Source of the DNA: Macrosoma leucophasiata
Lineage: Eukaryota; Arthropoda; Insecta; Lepidoptera; Hedylidae
Length of the DNA: 64,000 bases
NCBI GenBank assembly: GCA_036365455.1
Contig: JAWQUS010000023.1
Location: forward strand, 310,001-374,000
Reading direction: 5' to 3'
This document shows positions 21,907-32,571 of the stretch, one piece after another. Made by a program: the position numbers and the translations under genes. Within the stretch, counting starts at the first letter, position 1; each line of letters starts with the position of its first letter. Below the pieces are notes generated by a model, which worked only from the letters and a program-made list of their open reading frames with translations, did not search any database and had not been told where the DNA came from.

Positions 21907-22326
21907 TTACAATTAAATTTAGCACACACATATAATTTGAAACATAATGTTATTGGCATGATGTAAGATTGTTCCATTCTATGTACCATTGGATGGAACA
22001 TTCATGGATTCACACCTATATGGTATGGAACATGTTCACACACCCGTTGCAACAGCCACAGCTACCACTAAATAAGTAATAACTTACCACCCGTACCTAC
22101 CTATAATGTACACCAAAGTTAAGATTCAAACAGGACGTTAACTAAAAAGTGCGGAATATAAACAAAATCTAAAAATACATCCAACAGATAAACAATTTAT
22201 AAATATTAACCTCTGACTAGCATTAATTTTACCACCCTCGAGTTACGGAGTGACTAAATAAATAAACAAACGAACACATCCCGGTGCGCGGCGACATCGT
22301 CGCGTACGCGTAGGTGTGTTACTAGC
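21907..22326. other. No gene seen
   Basis: An imperfect inverted repeat around 21970-22030 (TTGTTCCATTCTATGTACCA, then GGATGGAACATTCATGG and GGTATGGAACATG). Otherwise unrecognised. Confidence 0.35.
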
Positions 22327-22938
22327 AAGGTGGACGCACACTTATCCGAGACGAACTGTAAGAAACGGATTAAAATACTGGAAAATAAAATATGAGAAAC
22401 TAAGCCAACAAACTGGCAATGTGGCAACTGGCACCCGTTTTATCATATACATTTTATTAGTTGATGAACTATTGCCTATTCATTTTTAAAGTCTACTTAC
22501 ATCTACTGCCGTGATTTTTGTAATACGTCCAAATGCCACCGTTCAGCAGGTATAGTGGAGGAACACCTAACTCTAATAAAAATTGACACTTTAAAGGCCT
22601 ATCCAAAGATAAACTATCAATAAGTTCCCCCCCTCTGCTAGCTAAACTGTGGTATTGGTACTGAAACAAAAAACATACTAATAGTGAATATAACGAGATT
22701 AAACTATCACAGCGAAGAAGGCTTAACAAGTTTAGCAGTAAAACTTCACCCGTGGAAAAAAGGTACTGAAAACGAAACTTCTCATTGTGCGTCGTCCAAC
22801 ACGCACTTGACCGCCTTTTATTCATTAAAAGTATTATAATTTCGAAGACTGTGCGGTTAATTCTTTCGGAGCGGACGCTTGTTTCCTTCACTCCGATTCA
22901 TTGGACACGTTCGTTTTAGATAAGTGTGCGTCCACTTT
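22327..22938. mobile_element. Non-autonomous TIR element (~0.6 kb)
   Basis: The left terminus AAGGTGGACGCACACTTATC is the near-perfect reverse complement of the right terminus GATAAGTGTGCGTCCACTTT. Similarity extends inward about 12 more bases (ACGAACTG against CGTTCGT). The interior has a minus-strand open frame of 132 codons (22493-22891) without a recognisable transposase motif, and a TCGTCCAACACGCACTTGACC word seen in other repeats (compare 51735-51780). No target duplication is clear, so the superfamily is open. Confidence 0.7.
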
Positions 22939-24327
22939 AATTAAAGCTCAGTAGATAAATATTTTTCAAACGATTGATGCATATTTTCTACATTCTCGAT
23001 TCTCAGTTGCAATATTATTTATTGGAAGCATCGTTCGGTGAAAGGATTCTGTTGCCGATGTGTATTTATACTCGCATATTATCATAATTTGCATTTTCAT
23101 AAAATATGATAAGATATGCCTTGCCTATGAATAAGAAATACTGATTTTGATTCGAATAAACATAAATTAATTTAACAGACTCTAATGCACTATATCTTAC
23201 GCCAGGCTGGTGGAAGAGCTTCAGTGATGAAGCTGGGTGAGCGCAGCATATAAACATCTGCATAAAAGCAGAGATTTTAATGTAGGTTGGTACTTACATT
23301 TTACACTCAGAAGCTAAGTCTAAGTCCGAAGTAACTTTTCCCATCAGAAAACCAGATGACGTCACGGGCTGATCCTTGCCAGGCGATAGTTATCGTACTT
23401 AGCGTGTTAAGACTCATCCCTACATAAAATTCTAGGCTTACAGGCGTTCCGGTACTCGAATGGTTCACTAGCTCTTAGACCATCACTCACCATCAATGTA
23501 AACTGTGTGCTTGTTTGCCACTTTATAACATAAATAAGCTTGAAGAACGTATTGATCCTTTTGAAGATATCTCACCTCTACGAAACATTATTCATTCGGT
23601 CTTAATTAATACAATCACGTCAGTTCACCGTCTAAATGGCCGACATTGAGTAATGTATGCAGTCGGCAGCAGTTCGTTAATCGTCGCCATATTTGGTTTA
23701 TGAGGATATTACCAATCGGCGTGTGTTGGTGAATCACCTTTTCTGTTCACACTAAACTCCTAATTAACATGTCTTCATTAGTCTTGGACGTATTGATGTA
23801 TCACACAAGTTGTTTTGTCTGTTGTTTCGCTAATAGGGATGGAGACAGTGACGGCGCGAGACTTAGAGCTTTTATTTCCCCGGGACACCATGGCGGTGCA
23901 ACCAGTCACCGCTGCCAACAAAATATACACAGCTCTATATACCTGGTGGTAAGTTTGGTTGCGCAACTAATTTGGCGGCGCGACCAGTTTGGACGCCGAC
24001 GCAGAATAATACTGGTCGCGTCGACAACAAATGTTGTCCATGACAATAATATTACAGTCCCCCCAGCAAGAAATATTGCAGACAGAGATTGCGGCCATTT
24101 TTGGCTCTATAGAGCCTTATCTCTGCTTACCACCTATTTGACATTTGTTAACCAGTTTGATCAAATTTGACCAATGGCGGACTGTCAGTGTTTACGTGTG
24201 TATATTAAATGCAGTATGCAACGGAGATAACGCTCTACGAAGTCGAAACGAGCCTTCTTGGCGGATACTGTAGGTTTTAGTTTTGATTAAAGTATAACCC
24301 TATTCAGATAAATATAAATATGTGTCT
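22939..24327. other. No gene supported; Rep-D scrap
   Basis: A Rep-D 3' scrap (CATCAATGTAAACTGTGTGC, then TTGTTTGCCACTTTATAACA) lies at 23488-23530. The open frame 23769-24170 lies in a moderately GC-rich stretch (23860-24100), but its product has no recognisable domain and I do not call it a gene. Confidence 0.4.
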
Positions 24328-24372
24328 CCACACTCTCTGTCTACGCCGTTAGGGACCTGGCGTGAAGATACA
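24328..24372 (+). repeat. LINE 3' tail, same family as 2521-2736
   Basis: CACACTCTCTGTCTACGCCG followed by TTAGGGACCTGGCGTGAAGA matches the end of that fragment almost base for base. Only the tail remains. Confidence 0.7.
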
Positions 24373-24686
24373 TTTAGATAAATGTGTTCTATTATCGATA
24401 ACGAGTCACCAGTAAAAAATATACGCACTGCAAAAAATTATCTGTATAAGGCATAAGGTAATCAGATGCACGCTAGGTTGGACACAGGTTAGTACCGTAT
24501 TTGCCCGTACGTCTGTCCGTGTCTGTTTGTCTGCAGATAAAATACCACACGTTTTATAAGGATACTTTTTCTTTCAGAGGATCTCAAGTCCTTTGGAGAT
24601 AAAACGTTGTAGTACCTAAACGTTTGGCACATAGATTATGAAAAAACACACAGAAAATAGTTATTAGTATACATATATATTATAAC

Positions 24687-24867
24687 CTAGCTGAAATGGC
24701 AAACTTCGTATTGCCTCACAATGAAATAACGTGTCAAAGGTTTAATAGATACCTACGGATTATTCCAAAAATCATTCAAAACCAAAATTAGTCAAATTTG
24801 TACAGCCGTTCACGAGTTTTAGCGAGACTAACGAACAGCAATTGATTTTTATATATACAGAAGATTA
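24687..24867 (-). mobile_element. Hel-1 Helitron-like repeat
   Basis: Reverse copy: CTAGCTGAAATGGCAAACTT at the left (the 3' terminus, CTAG) and TTTTTATATATACAGAAGA at the right (5' terminus beginning TC). The middle block is deleted relative to 56459-56705. Confidence 0.75.
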
Positions 24868-24883
24868 GATTAGACCAGCCGAA

Positions 24884-24945
24884 GAGAGAAGTTTCACCCT
24901 CACCGACTGGACGCCTGGCATTATTCCCCACCGGTCGGCCGGTGG
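24884..24945 (+). pseudogene. Jockey-like LINE C-terminal scrap
   Basis: One frame reads SRREKFHPHRLDAWHYS, matching TRQREKFHPHRLDTWQCS near the C-terminus of the 9163-12002 pseudogene. Neither end of the gene is present. Confidence 0.65.
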
Positions 24946-26264
24946 CTCTTGTTGCTCTATGCTGAATACACAGACCAATCAGCCTTCCTTTGGTTCCATA
25001 GTCGATGGCTGAGAAGCCCTGAGTACTACTTGAGTATAGCTGAACTAGATGCTATGCTACTTTGAAATCTGTCAGCTCAGTGCCGCCACCAGTGAAAAAT
25101 TTAAGTGGTCTTTCATCAAACACTTTCTCATAATATACGAGCGTCTGTGAGTGTTACACCGCATCTTTAGCAAATACCCATTTACCCTCATTACCCTTAT
25201 AACCCATAATACCCTTTTAAATAGGCATACGCCTATGTCAAAGACATTTTATGAAATAGACCGACAATACAACCTTTTACAAGGTATGAAACCTACCTGA
25301 GGTGTTTCAAGCTACGAATAAAATAATTGGGAAGTAAAGTATCTCTTTCACAAGATCGTTTAGTTGTAATATTTTTATTTTCCCAATCACACATGAATGA
25401 ATTTAGAAATTAGTCCTAAGGACTTCGGTAGCTTAGTTGTAAAGAGGCTGGTTATCCTGAGGTCGCAGGTTCATTTCTTTCCATTTTTGTTAATTTCCAA
25501 GATTGCTTAAAGCACTGTTCAGTCTTACAGACTCTACTTAAATAAATTGTATGAATCGAGTCAAATCCATGGCTTTAAACAATACCAACTTAACAAAAAA
25601 ACTTCAAATTCTTATTTCTATTCCTATTGCCAGTCATTACGCATGATGATGTTCCTGTTAGGTTGGTATCATTCAAAACTACACGTTTCAGCATTTGTAT
25701 GGAGATCCCTCTCCTAAACGAAGTAGTGTATTACGTTAATAGATAACGTTAGTAGATAATTTAATAATAGTCTTAGAGAATGTATTCCATATTATTTTTG
25801 GCACTTTCGAGCTCAAAACATACTTGTCTTACGCGTTCATCAGCCGCGGTTGAGACCACACTAATAAGGCACTCACGTGATCTGCCGGACATTTTTTCGG
25901 TGGTACATCAAAGTGACTGTCTAAATGATGTCAACCAAAATATATAATGACATATAGGTTATTTTTGTGTGTTTGCACGTACCTAAGCAGATTTTTTTAC
26001 GTTGTTTAACAGCGGCAAGTACACTGACCGGGAATGCCTCACCGCGTGAGCAATATGCTTAGGTAGGTCTATTTCTTTTAACGTCTTTAGCCTATGTGTT
26101 CTCAAAAGTTGTATTATAGTAAACCACTAGTTTCTCCGCGCTAAAAACTTGTAGACACACATCGGCAAAGAGAGTAAGCAGGCTGCATCGTATATGGTCC
26201 GCACACTCGAGTTACTTGCGGAGTTGCGGACGTGTGAGGCTTGTTGCAATTGCAGCCCTTTTTA
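24946..26264. other. No gene; possible degenerate tRNA-like sequence
   Basis: At 25422-25476, GACTTCGGTAGCTTAGTTGT, GGTCGCAGGTTCATTTC and TTTCCATTTTT resemble a decayed tRNA-A core plus tail. The rest is AT-rich and unrecognised. Confidence 0.4.
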
Positions 26265-26440
26265 TGTTAGCGTGTCGGCAAACACGCATGCAGTTCACAT
26301 GGATGGTAAGTGATTACCTTTAGACAGCCACAAAAAATCGGAGATCTAAATGCAGATGTTGTGTCACATCTGAGACTTAAGATATTTTGTGATAGCCATT
26401 ACGGGGCCGTACATTTCCTTCCACCGGAACTTCATTAATT
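26265..26440 (-). repeat. Rep-D, 3' half
   Basis: Reverse 3' blocks: CGGCAAACACGCATGCAGTT, CACATGGATGGTAAGTGA, ATTACGGGGCCGTACAT and CACCGGAAC. It stops where the RT fragment begins. Confidence 0.7.
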
Positions 26441-26473
26441 GCGGCGATGGCCGAGTCTGATCGTCCGGGTCGT

Positions 26474-26824
26474 TTAGGACACGCCTTGGATGTCTTCTCT
26501 TGGTGCGGTTGCTCTAATAAGCGGGATCGTGTGGTGATGTTGGGTAGGGACGCACGTCCCGCCCGAATAAAGTACAGCAGCGCTGTTGCTCGGATTGACT
26601 TTTATCCGCCAGCGGCGGAACCAAGCCTCAAGATCGTTAGCCGCCGCATGCGAGGTCTGTATGTATAATCTCTGGCGATCTGCCTGAGACATAACAGTAT
26701 CGTCTGCGTCCATGGCAATCTGTACATTTTTATGTACAGAAATCACAGGAGCATTCTGATGCGTTATCGCCGCGTCTTGCGTCAGTTCAGTGAGTCTAGT
26801 AAAAAACGTTATCCACGGAACCAA
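26474..26824 (-). pseudogene. Non-LTR reverse transcriptase palm fragment, degenerate
   Basis: The minus-strand frame includes VQIAMDADDTVMSQADRQRL, then ANDLEAWFRRWRIKVNPSNS and AAVLYSGG. This is the palm C block of Jockey-clade RT followed by the characteristic L..W...W.I..NP.KS segment. The catalytic motif, normally F/YADD, reads DADD, so its first position is mutated. The fragment covers only about 115 residues of a ~900-residue protein and has no endonuclease. It is a different, older lineage from the 8.4-12 kb element. An open frame on the opposite strand here is its shadow. Confidence 0.75.
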
Positions 26825-27280
26825 ATGCCAATTTGAAAGAACACACAGGAACCCTGTGTGGACTGTAATTTGTACTCGACACAGGTCTCCTCATTAGCGT
26901 TCATCTTCTAGATTTACGGTCGCAACTAGCACCAGAAAACTAAACAGCAATCCATAGTCCAAAGTATCAACATGAACACTTAAATGATGTAGTTAGCGTA
27001 AATCGCTGAAGCATGATCGGAAAGAAAAAACCTTTGAGACAAGAGCTATCGCTGACCGGTGTGGACGAGCGAGAAAATTCTTGGTAGATAACTTCGAGGT
27101 GGGATTTATTTATGACATACATCAGTTTTTTTTAAGGTGTCCATACATGACTGCCCCACTGCCCACAAGTGAAGACAATTCTGCCGCGAGTGCAGACAGG
27201 CAATCGAACAACGGCGGTCGTTCTCGAAATATCGAATAGGCCCTTAGTAATTACAAGCGAAATGGGCAGCAGCTTCTCGC
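26825..27280. other. No gene seen
   Basis: Unrecognised sequence between two LINE relics. Confidence 0.4.
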
Positions 27281-27628
27281 AGAATCATAATCAGAAACTC
27301 ATTTATTCATTTAGGGTGACAGGCACCTCTTATGACACGTCAAAAACAAACAAAATAAATCAAAGTGAATAACAATTGATATACATGTCAAACGAGATAA
27401 AAAATATATGTAAAGTCAAGAATATCACTAAGATAAAACTAAATATAATATGCAAATGTAAAAAGTATATCAGTAGAATGTCTCATTTCCCCTTTATAAA
27501 CTGATAACAAAGAGTAAAAAGAAAAGAAAAAGAGTCATTCTTTGTCATTCACCGGCAGAGTTCCAAAGGCCAATATAACCCGAGAAAAACCGGCCAAAAA
27601 ACTAAGTCGGCTCTTTTAAAAAAATTTG
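27281..27628 (-). repeat. LINE 3' UTR, reverse copy of 30790-31138
   Basis: It begins with the complement of a (GATTCT)n tail (AGAATCATAATCAGAAACTC). It follows the other copy through GGGTGACAGGCACCTCTTAT, AACAATTGATATACATGTCA, AAAGAAAAAGAGTCATTC and CGGCAGAGTTCCAAAGGCC. No coding region is included. Confidence 0.85.
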
Positions 27629-27707
27629 CGCTTTCGCGATTAAACTATTTCCGATACGGGGAGATTATGGCATATCCTCCTGAAATGACGCCCAACAGAA
27701 GGCTTTT

Positions 27708-27955
27708 TTTTAATGTAATGAAGGTGGCAAACAAGCAATCGAGGTCATATTGATATTAAGTTATGACTTCAGCCTGTACACTTGTATTTGGACCAGAGGT
27801 CAAAATGCAGGTACCTTGCCACCCCTGAGACCGTAGTTGTTATGTCTCTGTGACAGTTATTACGGGGCCGTACATTACCATCTCACCGGAACACGACAGT
27901 GCTGAATGGCAGTGTCAGTGCCATTCAGCGGCAGATAGATCAGGTGATGCCATTC
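27708..27955 (-). repeat. Rep-D with a local palindrome
   Basis: Reverse Rep-D from TTTTTTTTTAATGTAATGAA. The GTGCTGAACACTACC block is replaced by a hairpin (CTGAATGGCA, GTGTCAG, TGCCATTCAG). The flanking words GATTATGGCATATCCTCC and ATTCGGCTTAAGTAATGATG also occur together, without Rep-D, near 39430-39510. Rep-D therefore probably entered an older repeat. Confidence 0.7.
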
Positions 27956-28451
27956 GGCTTAAGTAATGATGGTTATGATGGTGATAAGTTTACTTTTTTA
28001 TTCATATAAATTATCTTACCGCCTTCTGAGAAATTCTAAAAAACTAATAATTTCATGCCCGTTGTCTAACTATCTTTACTTATAAAGGAAAATCTTCAAT
28101 GTAGATTTAAACATAAAACGGACTTGATTTAAGGATACTGCGTATGTGGCACAAAATAACAACATTAGCACTTAAAGTGATGTTGTTAACAGAGACCGTT
28201 GAGCCGACATCCCCACTCGGGCGCAAAAACATGGCTGAACACAAGAGTGATCTACGACTGGTCTACCTCTACAGGAACCAGGAAAATCTCGCCGACTATG
28301 AGCTCTCTGTGCGTGGTATCTACAAAGGAATTTTCTAACTTATTCCTCACCTTCAAAGTAAACTTCAAAGTAATTAATATTACATTTGCCTACTCGTATA
28401 TTCTGTATTGCAACCACTCGTCATTCTGAAATATTCATAAACAAAACTCTT
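27956..28451. other. No gene supported
   Basis: A frame of 64 codons at 28144-28338 (with ALKVMLLTETVEPTSPLGRK) lies in sequence less AT-rich than its flanks. I do not recognise it, and two frames are open across it. Confidence 0.35.
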
Positions 28452-28768
28452 TTTTCTATATGAGGAAGGTGGCAAACAAGCAGACAGCTCACATGGATGT
28501 TAAACAATAGCTGCAGCCATTGATATACAAAATATCAATGGCTGCAGCCTATAGACATCTATAAAAAATCGGAGGGCAAAATATAGATGTGTATAGATGC
28601 CGTCCCTGAGACCTGAGTTGTTATGTATTTGCGATAGTTATAACGGGGCTATACGACCATCTAACCGGAACACGTTAGTGCTGAACACTACCAGTGAGTG
28701 GCAGATAGATTAGGTAATGCGGTGGTGCCTACGCCCTCGAGCTCTAGCAACTCTACCACCAGTGGAAT
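28452..28768 (-). repeat. Rep-D carrying a micro-insertion
   Basis: A reverse Rep-D from GAGGAAGGTGGCAAACAAGC to CAACTCTACCACCAGTGG. At 28510-28548 it is interrupted by a 23-bp palindrome with an 8-bp duplication, listed separately. Confidence 0.85.
28510..28548. mobile_element. 23-bp TIR remnant with 8-bp target duplication
   Basis: GCTGCAGC (28510-28517) and GCTGCAGC (28541-28548) flank a 23-bp insert that starts CATTGATATAC and ends ATATCAATG. Uninterrupted Rep-D copies have GCTGCAG only once here. The insert starts with the same bases as the 1.1 kb element at 37998-39103, which also has an 8-bp duplication. It looks like an almost completely deleted member of that family. Confidence 0.75.
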
Positions 28769-29042
28769 AGTAAATTATTATTTATATTTCTAAGTCATAC
28801 TTTATTATAGATAGGTGCATATTGTTATAAATGAGTAGCAAGCAATGATACTTTTGTAACATTAGGAAATAACCCTCCGATACGTCAAAGAGTCTCACCA
28901 CATCAAGACGAGACGCTTCTGATATCATAAATATATTCATATTGAAAATTAAAGCTGCTCTAGCTACGTAATCGTCATTAAAATCATTAGAGCTCGATGT
29001 TCCAGTTCGGATTCGCTTTAATCCGCATTTCTCGTAACTAAG
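28769..29042. other. No gene seen
   Basis: AT-rich spacer before the piggyBac-like element. Confidence 0.4.
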
Positions 29043-29556
29043 ATAACACTTTCAGCACGAAAAAAAAAATTTTTAATTTTTACTATTATATTGCCTAATT
29101 CAAGTTCTAGTTAATCTAACATGGCTCGAAAAAATGGGGAAAATAATTCTCCCCTCTCAAAACGCACGTGCGCCCCCCCGCACGTTCGTGCGTTGTCGTT
29201 TAATATTGTAGTATAGTAGCGCACTATCGTGCTTTAGTAGGATAAAGGGAAATAAAAACTGATCATTATTTTTCAATTTTAATGTGTATTTATTATTTCA
29301 ATACTAATCAACATTAACAATCATAACAGATCGAAATAAAATAATAATTGACTTAAAATTATATCAAAAGGCGACATTATGAAAAATCAAAGTTAATCGT
29401 AAGTTATTTGCAACAGTGCTAAGTTAAAAACAGTTCTGATGACGAAGAATGCACAAATATGCAGGAATTATAGCCTTTGAGTCTACATTTTCTGCCTCTT
29501 GAGATGTTTAAATTAAGAATATATATAAATATTGGGCAATGTCCACATTTATCAAC

Positions 29557-30166
29557 CTACCACAGTGGATTTGTGTTGCTTAACGACGGATCATTTGAAG
29601 GTTTGACATGCATATTGTTTCGCAATTGAAAGAAACGATCCCTAGGCATCTGATTCACGACCATGTCTAATCGTATTCCAGCGCGCCAGTACATATTAAT
29701 GTAGGGATATGGTATGCAGCCCATGAAAATAAATATACCAAACAAATTACGCATTTCTGGATTATTCGTGTTCAAAACTACACCAGTATGTCGAACGTAA
29801 TATAAATTCGTGCAAGTGGCAAGATATTCATAAAATTTTTCGTTGATGTATTTATCGAAATACTGTAGCGGAGTCAGCACTTTTTCTGCTTGAGAACGAG
29901 GAGAACATTCGTGACTTGCATAAGCAAACGTGGTCGATTTCCAAAGACTTGATCTTTTCTTTCGACTGTGGCGGTTGTTTCTAGAAATGGTTGGATTTAC
30001 TGGTGCTATATTTCCTTGTACTTCTTGTTATACCTAATTGAGCACAGTGTGTCATTGAAGTCTGGATTGCTATCTCTTTTGTCGTTAGAATGCATATCTT
30101 GCCTGGGTAAAGCTTCACCCAAAAACCTTCAACCATGGATAGCTGGTTTCGACTCTTCCTCAGAAA
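29557..30166 (-). pseudogene. piggyBac-type transposase, N-terminal half, broken
   Basis: The minus frame open to 29557 reads LTPLQYFDKYINEKFYEYLA, NPEMRNLFGIFIFMG, YINMYWR and MPRDRFFQLRNNMHV. This is the start of the DDE_Tnp_1_7 domain of piggyBac transposases (the TP..YF..., E.R.F.GI...MG, ..YW, and MxRxRF.....H blocks). The frame remains open upstream of its GTG to about 30020, adding a basic stretch SRKKRSSLWK. A stop (TAG) follows TNPLW where the family normally continues, so the catalytic aspartates further downstream are absent. An acidic N-terminal-like piece (ISEEESKPAIHG) lies beyond, near 30120-30165. A further piece (LLDDFLLEELLGYG) resumes past the LINE at about 31140-31230. The gene is dead. 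Confidence 0.75.
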
Positions 30167-31138
30167 TTAACTGATATAGACACTGCAAGACTTGTTTATT
30201 TTAGCTATTTTCACAGTGTCATGTCCTATGGTATTTTATTGTGGGGTCGAGCGGCTGACATACAAGCAATTTTTGTATTACAAAAGAGGGCCATTAGAGC
30301 GATGTATAAGTTACGTAGTCGTGATTCTTTGAAAGAACTATTTAAAGAAATAAATATAATGACAGTCCCTTGCCATTACATCTATGAAAATATACTTTTC
30401 GCGAGGAAAAATCTACATCTGTTCGATAAAATCTCCGATAGGCATAGTTATAATACGAGGAATAAGAACAAGTTGTCTCTGCCAAGTTTTCGACTGACGA
30501 AAACTAATACATCTTTCCTAAAATATAGTGTAGAATTTTATAACAAGATCCCAGCCGGGATTGCTGAACTCACCGATGGTAAATTCAAAGCATTAATTAA
30601 ACGCACTCTATGTAAAAAGGCTTACTATAAACTCGAGGACTATCTCAAGATAGAAATGTTTGGCTAAATGCTGATCTAGCTCCACAAAGGTGTTATATGT
30701 AATAATCAAAGTGTAATGTTGATATTATATTGTTAATTTTAAGCTTGTTTAAATTATGGAAAATTGTAAAAATATGCCTAAGAGATATTTTTAAAAGAGC
30801 CGACTGAGTTTTTTCCGGCAAGTTTTTCTCAGATCATATTGGCCTTTGGAACTTTGCCGGTGAATGACAAAGAATGACTCTTTTTCTTTTCTTTTTACTC
30901 TTTGTTATCAGTTTGTAAAGGGGAAAAGAGACATTTTACTGATATACTTTTTACATTAGTTTATGACATTTAGTTTTATCTTAGTGATATTCTTGACTTT
31001 ACATATATTTTTTATCTTGTTTGACATGTATATCAATTGTTATTCGCTTTAATTTATTTTGTTTGTTTTTGACGTGTCATAAGAGGTGCCTGTCACCCTA
31101 AATGAATAAATGAGTTTCTGATTCTGATTCTGATTCTG
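30167..31138 (+). mobile_element. 5'-truncated LINE inserted in the piggyBac-like element
   Basis: It starts within the RT thumb (in frame TDIDTARLVYFSYFHSV from about 30170), continues to the stop at 30667 and a ~470 bp 3' UTR, and ends in a (GATTCT)n tail at about 31120-31138. The 3' UTR is shared with 27281-27628 in opposite orientation. The insertion separates two parts of the transposase remnant. Confidence 0.8.
30221..30667 (+). pseudogene. LINE reverse transcriptase C-terminus
   Basis: The frame encodes MSYGILLWGRAADIQAIFVL, then QKRAIRAMYKLRSRDSLKEL, a VPCHYIYENILFARKN segment, HSYNTRNKNKLSLPSFRLTK, YNKIPAGIAEL and FKALIKRTL..AYYKLEDYL. This is the typical C-terminal region of lepidopteran Jockey/RTE-like non-LTR proteins (S.MSYGI..WG, Q....R, HSYNTR, ..YNK.P). 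The endonuclease and RT palm are missing because the copy is 5'-truncated. Similarity continues upstream of the first ATG to about 30170. No stop interrupts it, so the insertion need not be old, but it cannot act alone. Confidence 0.8.
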
Positions 31139-31619
31139 TCTAGATCTGACTGACACCCATAACCAAGTAATTCTTCCAACAAAAAGTCATCTAAGAGTCG
31201 TCCTGGAAGTAAAGAATAACTTAATGTTTCAAAAGAAAAACTTCATTCTAACTTTTGAAAACGACAACGCACGAACGTGCGCTAAAAACTTGAAGTGGTA
31301 TCACAATGTATTTTTACGAAATTCTGATACAAATTATGTATTATATTATGGCCAAACATCTAAAATAATAGATAAAGTACAAAAAATCTATATAACAACA
31401 ATTTTTACATAAAATCAAAATACTTACTTCGCCCGTTGTCGTCCAAATACGCAGCGTCCATCTTGAACAAGTCACAACTCGACACTGGCGCTTCTTTTCC
31501 CTGCAGGCCTCTCAAACTATCGGGGCCGTTTCGGAGCGGCTAAACTGATATATATGCGTTCGCTAGATTTTTTTTTTCTATGAGCGCACGCTTAGTTATA
31601 TCCGTGCTGAAAGGGTTAA

Positions 31620-31713
31620 AAAGGTGTCATTTGCATAACTTCGCGTATCAACCGGGTCGGATAATGGGGGATTATAAAAAGCGCAATCTATCACGCGGCG
31701 TTTTGCCGATTGG
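31620..31713. other. Spacer between piggyBac-like and Penelope-like elements
   Basis: About 95 bp of unrecognised sequence. Confidence 0.5.
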
Positions 31714-31881
31714 CAAGTTTTGCTTTTTGAAATAAAACTATTATTACGGATTTATCTCGCGTATATTAAACTAAAATGATTTTTAAAATCAACCCGACGT
31801 TTCGGTCGCTTTTCAGCTTCCGTGGTCCCGGGCAGACTGAGGTGACATTTGTCTGACAGAAGTTTGAAAAATTATATGTAG

Positions 31882-32571
31882 CTACCTCCATCGATTTCGT
31901 AAACGCCTTGCGTAGCGTTCAGGATTAACACAATAATTACTTATGGTATCTTGAGGTCTTGCAGACTGCTGCGGCTGGGATTTAATCTTGCTAAGTATGG
32001 GATCCCATGATGTTGATAATCGCCATCCATCTTCTCTATTGAAATTTGGGTGTTTTTTAATTTCAATAGCCTCGCGTACCATTCGTGGAATGGGTTTGTG
32101 TTCTCTAGCGAGTATTTGAATTTTATCAAACCGGATGTAATGGTTTGGCTTATCCGCTATGTGTTCACAGACTGCAGACCTCCCTGTTCTTCGGTTTTTG
32201 ACATCAGCAATGTGCTCTTTAATGCGGGTGGATACAGCTCTCTTCGTTTGACCAATATATGAGAGTCCACAATCACAATCTAATTTATAAATGCCAGAAC
32301 TTTATAATGGAATATTACTTTTAATGGGTCTTAAATACTGATGAATCTTTTTATATGGTTTGAAAACTGTTTTAATGGAATTCTTTTTTAAAATGTTGCT
32401 GATTTTATCTGTGACACCCTTAACGTAAGGTAGTATGGCTGGTTGTCGTTCTACTGTAGGTGGTTTCACGCGGCCTCTGTGACGGACGGGTGGTACATGG
32501 AGCTTGTTGTTATGTAGCACCTGGCGTAGGTGCTTCAGCTCCCCCTGAAGATCACACAGAGTCATCGTCAC
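31882..32571 (-). pseudogene. Penelope-like GIY-YIG endonuclease, left arm, one nonsense mutation
   Basis: From 32571 downward the frame reads LCDLQGELKHLRQVL, then PPTVERQPAILPYVKGVTDK and NILKKNSIKTVFKPYKKIHQ. This is the linker joining the Penelope RT thumb to the endonuclease, including the family's LPYVKGVTDKI block. A TAA follows SNIPL at about 32302, where the right arm has CAA (Gln). After it the same frame continues through the GIY-YIG domain to MVREAIEIKKHPNFNREDGW and ends at 31882 after RYARRLRNRWR. The RT domain itself is absent. Except for the stop and the extra ~40 bp of linker, it matches the right arm closely. Confidence 0.8.

Larger units (their letters stand above)
29043..31619 (-). 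mobile_element. piggyBac-like DNA transposon, internally deleted and LINE-interrupted
   Basis: The left end is ATAA then CACTTTCAGCACG (29043-29059). The right end is CGTGCTGAAAGGG then TTAA (31603-31619). The termini are 13-bp inverted repeats with one mismatch, next to a TTAA-type target site (the left copy mutated to ATAA). A second pair of inverted repeats lies inside: GCACGTTCGTGCGTTGTCGT at 29180-29199 and its complement at 31262-31281. Between them are transposase remnants on the minus strand and a LINE fragment. Coding capacity is far short of a complete transposase. Confidence 0.8.

Noticed and set aside
22493..22891. Transposase gene of the 0.6 kb TIR element
   Set aside because: 132 codons without recognisable transposase motifs. 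Listed only as an open frame inside the element.
23769..24170. 133-codon host gene
   Set aside because: No known domain, no splice or promoter context. Kept only as an unrecognised frame.
26447..26668. Plus-strand 73-codon frame
   Set aside because: Complement of the RT fragment on the minus strand, which carries the DADD and NP.NS motifs.
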